6,027 nucleotides of DNA. Source: SMXL01 sp964527795. Its GTDB lineage: Bacteria > Bacteroidota > Rhodothermia > Rhodothermales > UBA10348. This document shows positions 1-5,423 of this stretch, in pieces. The position numbers and the translations under genes were made by a program. Numbering within the stretch: position 1 is the first letter of the stretch; the number at the start of each line of letters is the position of its first letter. The stretch spans positions 1-6,027 of the forward strand of contig CAZGOS010000194.1 in the NCBI GenBank assembly GCA_964527795.1, given 5' to 3'. The notes under the pieces are model-generated. The model had not been told where the DNA came from. It did no database searches and saw nothing but the letters and a program-made list of their open reading frames with translations.

Positions 1-1152
1 GATCCGGTCATCATGATGAAGCGCGCCGACACCGAGCGTCAGTTCATTGAGGATCTCGCCCGGAAATACGATAATGCTGTTTCCGAGGACGTTCAGGTGC
101 CCTATCTGACAGTCATTGAGGATCTGGCAGATATTCAGGATCAAAAACGTGTATTTGCCGCCGAGTTCGGTGCGTTTCTGTCGTTCCAGCCCGGTTCCAG
201 TTTAGCGTCCTCTACGCTGCAGCGTGCCGTCCTGGCCTACAATTACCTCAAGCAGAAGGAAGCCGGCGTGCCCGCAGAGGCGCTGGAGGAAATGAAGGAG
301 CAAATCCTGGGTCTTCCGTTCCAGGACAGCGGTCTTGATCAGCAGTTCATTGCTGCGCGTCTTCACGATTTTGTCAACTATTTCGGCGAGACGGACCCCG
401 GCGTCGAGGCCGCGATGCTCAAGGATTCGATCGAGCATAGCGCCAGACACGTTGTGCATCATTCTGTGCTTGCGGACGAAGAAAAACTGGCCGAGGCACT
501 TGAGGCAGACACGCTGACGATGGATGATCCGGCCATTCAGGTGGTTGCTCCGTTTCTGGAGAGAAGACAGAATTTCCAGAGTGGATTCGCCGGACTCGCG
601 GCACAGGAGACGGAACTGAACGCCCAGCATGGTCGCGCCGGCTTCGATATCTACGGAACGACGCGTCCACCGGATGCCACTTTCTCCCTGCGCATTGTTG
701 ACGGGGTCGTCAGTAGCTATGAGTACAACGGATCCCTCGCACCCGCCTATACGACTTTTTACGGTCTGTATAATCGGCACTACAGCCACGAGCAGAGCGC
801 CGACGGAACGGGCGAATGGAGTCTGCCCGAACGCTGGCTGAACGCACCGGCTACGTTTGATCGCTCGACACCACTCAATCTTGTCACAACAAATGACATC
901 ATCGGTGGAAACTCGGGCTCACCCATGCTGAACAAGGACCTGGAAGTCATAGGACTGATCTTCGATGGCAACATCGAGTCGCTTCCGTCGGCATTCATCT
1001 ATCAGACGAAGGTTGCTCGAGCAGTGGGCGTTGATTCGCGAGGCATGCTCGAAGCACTCGACGAGATTTACGACATGGACCGTATCGTGCTGGAGTTGAC
1101 AACGGGACAAGTTGTTGCTACCGAGGCTGAGGCGGACGAAATGATGAAATAA
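1..1152 (+). CDS. Peptidase family S46 (DPP7/DPP11-type dipeptidyl-peptidase), C-terminal part; 5' end outside window
   Basis: S46 enzymes are periplasmic serine exopeptidases that release dipeptides from peptide N-termini. The frame is open to base 1, so the ATGs at 13 and 16 are internal and the gene starts upstream. 383 residues are visible, against about 700-720 for the family, so roughly the C-terminal half. The first ~190 visible residues look helical and charged, as in the helical domain inserted in S46 proteases. The nucleophile motif GGNSGSP follows, with the catalytic Ser codon at 913-915, then GLIFDGNIESLP and VDSRGMLEALDEIYDMDRIV, all S46 hallmarks. The catalytic His and Asp would lie upstream of the window. 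Eighteen residues after the Ser is Gly (FDGN). In P. gingivalis enzymes this site is Gly in DPP7 and Arg in DPP11, so a hydrophobic or broad P1 preference is inferred rather than an acidic one. The gene ends at TAA 1150-1152 and is followed by a terminator, so it closes its transcription unit. Confidence 0.95.
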   Translation, partial: DPVIMMKRADTERQFIEDLARKYDNAVSEDVQVPYLTVIEDLADIQDQKRVFAAEFGAFLSFQPGSSLASSTLQRAVLAYNYLKQKEAGVPAEALEEMKEQILGLPFQDSGLDQQFIAARLHDFVNYFGETDPGVEAAMLKDSIEHSARHVVHHSVLADEEKLAEALEADTLTMDDPAIQVVAPFLERRQNFQSGFAGLAAQETELNAQHGRAGFDIYGTTRPPDATFSLRIVDGVVSSYEYNGSLAPAYTTFYGLYNRHYSHEQSADGTGEWSLPERWLNAPATFDRSTPLNLVTTNDIIGGNSGSPMLNKDLEVIGLIFDGNIESLPSAFIYQTKVARAVGVDSRGMLEALDEIYDMDRIVLELTTGQVVATEAEADEMMK

Positions 1153-1212
1153 TATCGGGTGGGTGCCGGCAACCTTGTCCGGGCGCCTTCATAATCATAC
1201 ATTGTAAGCGCC

Positions 1213-1243
1213 AATGGGAGCTTGGAAAGCTCATCCGCCCATT
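1213..1243 (+). other. Compound hairpin in the 3' intergenic region
   Basis: An outer perfect pair, AATGGG (1213-1218) with CCCATT (1238-1243), encloses an inner pair, AGCTT (1219-1223) with AAGCT (1227-1231), closed by a GGA loop. A six-base bulge lies on the right arm. No T-run follows, so this is not a terminator by itself. It lies between the S46 stop and the terminator at 1256-1297 and could protect the 3' end of the message. That role is inference. Confidence 0.4.
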
Positions 1244-1255
1244 CGGTCAAGTTTT

Positions 1256-1297
1256 ACGCCCCGGACCCCCCATCACTGTATGGTGCCGGGGCGTTTT
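1256..1297 (+). terminator. Rho-independent terminator after the S46 peptidase gene
   Basis: A perfect 8-bp GC-rich stem pairs CGCCCCGG (1257-1264) with CCGGGGCG (1286-1293), and A1256-T1294 can extend it. Inside, CCAT (1270-1273) pairs with ATGG (1280-1283). TTTT (1294-1297) follows, then GTGTTT. It sits about 100 nt after the S46 stop and about 50 nt before iorA, so it should separate the two units. Because its 3' edge is so close to iorA, the iorA promoter must lie in or just after it, or iorA depends on readthrough. Confidence 0.75.
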
Positions 1298-1309
1298 GTG
1301 TTTACTGCG

Positions 1310-1331
1310 TACTTTCTGAATACTTTCTGAA
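1310..1331 (+). repeat. Perfect tandem duplication of an 11-bp unit just upstream of iorA
   Basis: TACTTTCTGAA occurs at 1310-1320 and again at 1321-1331 with no spacer. It fills most of the short gap between the terminator and the iorA ATG at 1347, where the promoter or ribosome-loading region should be. It may be a replication-slippage duplication or a two-copy site for a regulator. The sequence does not decide between them. Confidence 0.85.
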
Positions 1332-1346
1332 AAACCTGAATCCGCG

Positions 1347-1802
1347 ATGGAAACTGAATTCCTCTTGAACGGCGAACCCGTATCCACGGACGCCGCACCG
1401 GACACCATGCTCATCTGGGTACTGCGCGAGCACTTGAAGCTGACCGGTACGAAGTACGGTTGCGGGATCGGAAGATGCGGATCGTGCACGGTCCATATTG
1501 ACGGAGCTGCCCGGCGAGCGTGTAGAACGAGACTCTCGTCCGTTGCAGACCGATCGGTAACAACCATCGAAGGCCTTTCTCCATCAGGAGAACACAAGCT
1601 GCAGAAAGCCTGGATCGACGAACAGGTGCCGCAGTGCGGATACTGTCAACCCGGTCAGCTCATGCAGGCAGCCGCATTGCTGGCGGAGAATCCTTCGCCG
1701 ACGCGCGAGGAGATCATCGAATACATGGATGGAGTTTTGTGTCGCTGTGGAACGTATCCGCGCGTATTAAGGGCAATCGAACGCGTAATTGAGGAGGGTT
1801 AA
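1347..1802 (+). CDS. iorA: IorA-like (2Fe-2S)-binding small subunit of a molybdenum hydroxylase
   Basis: This is the 151-residue small subunit of the xanthine oxidase family, of the isoquinoline 1-oxidoreductase alpha type, and is full length. It carries two [2Fe-2S] clusters that take electrons from the Moco in the partner subunit. The N-terminal plant-type ferredoxin domain binds one cluster through C39, C44, C47 and C59 (GCGIGRCGSC...C). The C-terminal helical domain binds the second through C97, C100, C132 and C134 (CGYCQPGQ and GVLCRCGTYPR). All eight cysteines are present. There is no signal peptide, so it is expected to cross the membrane already folded and bound to Tat-bearing IorB. 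The ATG at 1347 gives the usual family N-terminus, though no clear Shine-Dalgarno precedes it. The stop is 6 nt before iorB, whose ribosome site lies in the last codons here. The true substrate (N-heterocycle or aldehyde) cannot be read from the sequence. Confidence 0.95.
   Translation: METEFLLNGEPVSTDAAPDTMLIWVLREHLKLTGTKYGCGIGRCGSCTVHIDGAARRACRTRLSSVADRSVTTIEGLSPSGEHKLQKAWIDEQVPQCGYCQPGQLMQAAALLAENPSPTREEIIEYMDGVLCRCGTYPRVLRAIERVIEEG
1793..1798 (+). promoter_or_regulatory. Strong Shine-Dalgarno for iorB inside the end of iorA
   Basis: GGAGGG lies 10 nt before the iorB ATG (1809) and within the last sense codons of iorA (GAG GAG GGT TAA). Ribosomes finishing iorA can therefore reinitiate on iorB, which supports translational coupling and fixes the iorB start. 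It is the only clear ribosome site seen before a gene in this window. Confidence 0.8.
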
Positions 1803-1808
1803 TCCGTC

Positions 1809-3980
1809 ATGAGTATCAATCACAAAGAGACCGTACGCAGCAATATATCGAGGCGGGATTTCCTCAAAACCTCGGGCGCCGGCCTCACATTCGCATTCGT
1901 ATTTGTTCCCTTGGGCGTCAAATGCGTTGGGAGCGTAGTGCCCCGAAACGATACGGCTGCATTTACCGCGTGGGTCAGAATCAATCCGGACAACAGCATC
2001 CTGATTCGTAGCCCGGCGGACGAAATGGGGCAAGGCTCGATGACCGCGGTACCCATCATTCTGGCTGAAGAGATGGACGCCGATTGGTCCACGGTAAGTA
2101 TCGAGTTCTCTCCAACGGAACCTGCCACATTTGGAAGCGGATCCAGCAATACGATGATGACCGGCGGGAGCCGAACCATTCGCACGTACTTCAGGAAGGT
2201 GCGTCTCGTAGGCGCACAGGCTCGGCGTGTGCTTCTGGACAATGTGGCGGCCCACTGGCAGGTGCCCGTGAGTGAATTGACGACCGAACCAAGTCTCGTT
2301 ATTCACGCAAAATCAAGCAGACGCATTTCGTATGGAGAAATCGCTGCCTTGGCTACGGTGCCCGATGATTTACCGGTCGTCTCGGAAGCTGATCTCAAAT
2401 CCCCCCGTGACTTTCGCCTGATCGGAAAGATCAATTCGCGGGTCGACATTCCGGAAAAGACGGACGGTAGCGCCGTATTCAGCATCGACCACCAGGTGAC
2501 GGGCATGGCCTACGGCGTCATCTCGCGCTCGCCGGTCAATGAGAGCCGACCCCTTTCATTCAATAAGGCCGACGTGCTTGCCATGGCGGGTGTTTCAGAT
2601 ACGGTACAGCTCGATCACGGGATAGGCATCGTTGGAGAAACTATCGAGGCCGTACTCGAGGCGAAGGATGCGCTCGAAATAACGTGGTCATCGGGCACCG
2701 CCGACCAGTTTAACAGCGACGAGGTGCTGGCCGGCTTCGCAGATGTGGCGGCAGACGCGCGCGCAGACTCCAGAACGGTTCATGAGACTGGAAATGTGGA
2801 GAAAGGCCTTGAAACGGCAGTTCGTCGCTATCAGGCCGACTATTATTCCGAACATGTGTACCATGCGCAGCTCGAACCGCTCAATGCGATTGCCTCGGTG
2901 AACGAGGCGGGTGACGGCGCGGAAGTATGGGCGGGAACGCAGTCGCCGTGGAATGCCCGTGTCGCTGCAGCGCAGGTACTGGATGTTGATCCGTCGCGTA
3001 TCAAGCTGAATCGGTTCTACTCGGGCGGTGGTTTTGGCCGGAGATTGTATCCGGACTATATCGCGGAAGCGGTCCAGCTCTCCAAAGCCGTGAAGCGGCC
3101 GGTGAAGCTGATGTGGACACGGGAAGACGACATTCAGTACGGCTTCTTCAGACCCATGAATTTGCAGCGATTGGTCGCAGGTGTCGACGCAAATGGAAAG
3201 ATTGTGGCCTGGAAGCACACTATTGTCGGCGACAATAGTCCGGGACTCTTAACCGGAGGGGCGCAGATTCCACACTACGATGTCGCCAACCAACACATCG
3301 ATGTGCGCCACGTGGAGAACGGGGTTCGGCTGTCGGCCTGGCGCGCTGTTGCACACCCGTTTAACAAATATGCCATCGAAGCCTTTCTTGACGAAGTCGC
3401 TGCAGGTGAGTCGATCGATAATCTGGATTTGCATCGGCAGCTCATGGCGGGCAGTGCACGAGCGCGCAAAGTGGTGGATCTGGTCGCCGAGATGGCGCGT
3501 GCCGGCGGAAGCGTTCCCGAAGGACGAGCGCGAGGTCTGGCGTTTGCGGAACGGGGCGAATCATTGGCGGCGGGAATTGCGGAGATCTCTCTCGATGAGC
3601 GATCGGGAAAGATTACGGTGCACCGAGCCTGGCTTTCCGGCGATTTCGGAATCATCGTGCATCCCGATAATGCACGGGCTCAGATGGAAGGTGGGTTCAT
3701 ATTTGGGCTCAGCAGCGTGCTCTCCGAGCGGATTACGTTTAAGAACGGCCGGGTCCAGCAGTCGAATTACGGAGACTATCCTGTGATGACGATGGCTGAA
3801 TCACCCGAAATCGAGGTTCAGTTTGTTGACTCGGACGCGGATCCATGGGGCATCGGTGAGTTGGGGAATCCATTGGCAGGAGGTGCGGTCGCCAATGCCT
3901 TTGCCGCTCTGACGGGTAAGCGGCTGCGGCACACTCCGTTCACACCGGATACGGTCAGCGAGGTTCTGGGCCGCCTGTAA
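1809..3980 (+). CDS. iorB: IorB-like molybdopterin-binding large subunit, Tat-exported (xanthine dehydrogenase family)
   Basis: This 723-residue catalytic subunit hydroxylates its substrate at a molybdopterin-oxo-Mo centre using water. The N-terminus has a perfect twin-arginine motif, SRRDFLK (residues 14-20), and a hydrophobic stretch to about residue 35, indicating folded export to the periplasm with IorA. DEMGQG (71-76) is the first Moco-contact motif. FRLIGK..SRVDIPEK.DG from F202 leads into the a/b hammerhead domain (about 215-300). Further Moco-domain motifs are HAQLEPLNA, GTQSPW (376-381), GGGFGRR (406-412) and RGLAFAERGESLAAG. GIGELGNP near the C-terminus carries Glu684 (codon 3858-3860), the equivalent of the catalytic base of xanthine dehydrogenases. 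Length and motif order are normal for IorB. No FAD subunit, cytochrome c or XdhC-type maturation gene lies nearby, so the electron acceptor and the source of mature Moco are elsewhere. The physiological substrate is unknown; the symbol marks the family only. Confidence 0.95.
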   Translation: MSINHKETVRSNISRRDFLKTSGAGLTFAFVFVPLGVKCVGSVVPRNDTAAFTAWVRINPDNSILIRSPADEMGQGSMTAVPIILAEEMDADWSTVSIEFSPTEPATFGSGSSNTMMTGGSRTIRTYFRKVRLVGAQARRVLLDNVAAHWQVPVSELTTEPSLVIHAKSSRRISYGEIAALATVPDDLPVVSEADLKSPRDFRLIGKINSRVDIPEKTDGSAVFSIDHQVTGMAYGVISRSPVNESRPLSFNKADVLAMAGVSDTVQLDHGIGIVGETIEAVLEAKDALEITWSSGTADQFNSDEVLAGFADVAADARADSRTVHETGNVEKGLETAVRRYQADYYSEHVYHAQLEPLNAIASVNEAGDGAEVWAGTQSPWNARVAAAQVLDVDPSRIKLNRFYSGGGFGRRLYPDYIAEAVQLSKAVKRPVKLMWTREDDIQYGFFRPMNLQRLVAGVDANGKIVAWKHTIVGDNSPGLLTGGAQIPHYDVANQHIDVRHVENGVRLSAWRAVAHPFNKYAIEAFLDEVAAGESIDNLDLHRQLMAGSARARKVVDLVAEMARAGGSVPEGRARGLAFAERGESLAAGIAEISLDERSGKITVHRAWLSGDFGIIVHPDNARAQMEGGFIFGLSSVLSERITFKNGRVQQSNYGDYPVMTMAESPEIEVQFVDSDADPWGIGELGNPLAGGAVANAFAALTGKRLRHTPFTPDTVSEVLGRL
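3219..3239. repeat. Perfect 9-bp inverted repeat with a 3-nt loop inside iorB
   Basis: ACTATTGTC (3219-3227) and GACAATAGT (3231-3239) are exact reverse complements around GGC. They encode the TIVGDNS segment of IorB. The palindrome may be a chance result of codon choice, a transcript hairpin or a protein site. Confidence 0.7.
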
Positions 3981-3983
3981 AGC

Positions 3984-4008
3984 TTGGGAATTCACACCCG
4001 GTTTTTTT
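3984..4008 (+). terminator. Possible weak rho-independent terminator after iorB
   Basis: TTGGG (3984-3988) can pair with CCCGG (3997-4001) as three G-C and two G-T pairs around an 8-nt loop, and seven T (4002-4008) follow directly. The U-tract and its place just after the iorB stop (3978-3980) fit a terminator. The stem is short, so efficiency is doubtful. Confidence 0.35.
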
Positions 4009-4121
4009 GGAAGTCGTAGTCTCGCGGCGTCGCCTAGAGATCGCTATTTTCGCGGACGAGAAACTCAAAGCAGCGGCCAGGCGAGGAGAGATGGACCAGG
4101 GCCTCCGGCGCACCGGAGCGA

Positions 4122-4487
4122 GCGCTTGTCCCGAATGCACGCCTCTGGCGACTCGGCGCAAACGAGCCGACGCGAATTTTCACGGATCATACCATCATGT
4201 TTGGTGACATCCGTCTCGAACCCGGTCGCTATTCGTTGTATGCAATACCGGGTGAACAGGAATGGCAGGTCTTTGTAACGATCTCCACGTTTCACTGGGG
4301 CAATATGATCAGCAGCTATGTTCGCAGCAGTGAAATCGGTTCGACCATCGCCCGCGTCGGCGAATCAGACGAATACGTCGAAATGCTGACAATCACCGTC
4401 GACGAGTTAACACGAGGCGAGGCGAATCTCGTTGTTGCCTGGACTACCAGCCGGGTCATTATTCCGATCCGAATTGCAGCGCTGTAA
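4122..4487 (+). pseudogene. DUF2911 domain remnant, 5'-truncated and probably frameshifted (open from ATG 4197)
   Basis: The frame ending at TAA 4485-4487 encodes most of a DUF2911 domain, a family of unknown function usually found in exported proteins of about 170-400 residues. Visible family landmarks are ALVP..RLWRLGANEPT (from 4122), LEPGRYSLYAIPGEQEW (4215-4265), a HWG in place of the usual QWG, and VAWTTSRVIIPI at the C-terminus. The only ATG is at 4197 and would give 96 residues, but the conserved WRLGANEPT lies upstream of it (4146-4172). In the same frame there is no ATG, GTG or TTG back to the TAG at 4035. The expected signal peptide, the N-terminal strands and the RP..RGR motif are missing from this frame, and only about 140 nt separate ALVP from the iorB stop. 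I read it as a gene that lost its 5' part. A short translated product from 4197, or a sequencing frameshift, cannot be excluded. No Shine-Dalgarno precedes 4197. Confidence 0.7.
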
Positions 4488-4513
4488 AAGCGACCCGCCG
4501 GACGCGCCCGGTT

Positions 4514-5242
4514 TCATGCAAAATGACGGATGATGATGAACAGCGATGCGGCCCCGGAGACCGTGAGGATGGCCAACTGCAAGTATTGTTTGTCCAGATG
4601 ACGGGCGCTGAATTTTGAGACGAGGAATCCGGCTACGACGGCGGGCGCGAGACTCACGGCGACGATAATCTCTTCGAGACCAAAACGATCGACCAGAGCG
4701 AGCGCCGTAAGTGCCGCAAGCGTGCCGATGAAAAAAATCCCCGAGAGCGTGCCGCGAATTCGCGATCCCTCCTGGTCGTAGTAAAGAAGGGCAAGGGGAG
4801 GCCCGCCGATCGACGCAATGGTTCCCATGAAGCCCGACAGGGTGGCGATTCCAACCAGATTGGGCATCGTCAACGGTAATCGAAACCCGCTGATAATGAA
4901 TACCAGGGCAATCAGTACGAGCGTAGCGATCAGCGGAGTCGTCAATTCCTGGGGGATGTAGGATAGCAGAAAGGCGGCCACTGTCGTGCCCATCAGCCTG
5001 CCGACGATTCCCCACTTGACTTCCCGGAATTCTACCGAGGCGTGTTCCCGGCGATAGACCAAGATTGTCAACAAGGACGCCACGCAAAGCAGCGGTCCGG
5101 GAACGAAAATTGGATCGACAAGAAGCAGGAGCGGTACGCCAAAACTGCCGAGCCCGAAACCGATGGATCCCTGGATGGCTGCTCCCAGCATCACGATAGC
5201 GTAGGCAATAACGAGTGCCGTCGTACTGATGGGAAGTTCCAT
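4514..5242 (-). CDS. TauE/SafE (TSUP) family membrane transporter
   Basis: This 242-residue integral inner-membrane protein has about eight hydrophobic segments, normal for TSUP permeases (usually 240-270 residues). The family shows an internal two-fold repeat, and both signature loops are visible: GAAIQGSIGFGLGSFGVPLLL (from about residue 20, with Q24-G-S-I-G-F-G30) and LSGFMGTIASIGGPPLALLYY (residues 135-155, with GGPP at 146-149). Known members export sulfite, sulfoacetate or related organic anions. The substrate here cannot be assigned, and no sulfur-metabolism gene lies in the window. The ATG at 5240-5242 puts the first membrane segment at the N-terminus as expected, though no clear Shine-Dalgarno precedes it. 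The gene is alone on its strand, convergent with the DUF2911 remnant (26 nt between stop codons) and divergent from the lipoprotein gene. No convincing terminator was found in the 26-nt gap. Confidence 0.93.
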   Translation of the reverse strand: MELPISTTALVIAYAIVMLGAAIQGSIGFGLGSFGVPLLLLVDPIFVPGPLLCVASLLTILVYRREHASVEFREVKWGIVGRLMGTTVAAFLLSYIPQELTTPLIATLVLIALVFIISGFRLPLTMPNLVGIATLSGFMGTIASIGGPPLALLYYDQEGSRIRGTLSGIFFIGTLAALTALALVDRFGLEEIIVAVSLAPAVVAGFLVSKFSARHLDKQYLQLAILTVSGAASLFIIIRHFA

Positions 5243-5423
5243 GCGTTAACCAGACTTTGAAGGGAGGCGAGAATCTACGTCACAGCCTTAGAAAGTTTGT
5301 TCGGATTATTATTCACTTTCCGATGCCGGCGCGCCTCGATCTCCATCGCCGGCGCAAACATTGCACAGCCTTATTGCGTTTACCTCGATAATCACTCTTC
5401 CCACCACCTGAGCATCGATTATT
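5243..5423. promoter_or_regulatory. Divergent intergenic region with promoters for the transporter and the lipoprotein
   Basis: This 181-nt gap must hold the start signals of two genes that point away from each other. For the + strand, TTGCAC (5361-5366) and GATAAT (5387-5392) resemble -35 and -10 boxes, but their 20-nt spacing is longer than the usual 17. GCCGGCG (5325-5331) and CGCCGGC (5347-5353) form an inverted repeat that could be an operator or cruciform. No convincing minus-strand promoter or Bacteroidota-type -33/-7 pair was found. The role is clear from gene orientation; the exact boxes are guesses. Confidence 0.4.
5325..5355. repeat. GCCGGCGC repeated twice, also forming a 7-bp inverted repeat
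   Basis: GCCGGCGC is present at 5325-5332 and 5348-5355. Because GCCGGC is its own reverse complement, the pair also reads as an inverted repeat, GCCGGCG (5325-5331) against CGCCGGC (5347-5353), with a 15-nt spacer. No T-run follows on either strand, so it is not a terminator. Its place in the divergent gap suggests a possible regulator site. Confidence 0.5.

Noticed and set aside
202..789. Minus-strand open frame of 195 codons opposite the S46 gene.
   Set aside because: It is antisense to confident S46 coding sequence, with an unlikely composition and no motif or ribosome site.
1923..1925. Cys39 of IorB after the Tat hydrophobic stretch, as a possible lipidation site.
   Set aside because: The preceding residues (LGVK) do not form a lipobox, because Lys is at -1, so a Tat signal or anchor without lipidation is more likely.
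2688..3218. Minus-strand open frame of 176 codons opposite iorB.
   Set aside because: It is antisense to conserved Moco-domain motifs and shows no family feature, so it is a shadow of iorB.
3980..3993. HindIII (AAGCTT) and EcoRI (GAATTC) sites 2 nt apart right after the iorB stop, looking like a polylinker or cloning joint near the truncated DUF2911 gene.
   Set aside because: Both are common 6-mers, the first overlaps the natural stop codon, and no other vector sequence follows. A chimeric joint is possible but unsupported.
4103..4118. CTCCGG-CGCA-CCGGAG hairpin just before the DUF2911 core, considered as a terminator or insertion scar.
   Set aside because: It is a 6-bp stem with no T-run, no flanking duplication and no mobile-element sequence.
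4007..4207. Open frame of 66 codons from TTG 4007, which could be a small gene before the DUF2911 region.
   Set aside because: It has no ribosome site and no recognisable product, and it overlaps the conserved GANEPT coding of the DUF2911 frame in another phase.
4488..4513. GC-rich gap between the convergent stops as a bidirectional terminator.
   Set aside because: Only 3-bp pairings around CCGG could be drawn and there is no T-run on either side.
4407..5087. Long minus-strand open frame (226 codons) overlapping the TSUP gene.
   Set aside because: It runs in a different phase inside the clear TSUP coding region, is rich in Arg, Gly and Ser, and has no membrane segments or family match, so it is a shadow.
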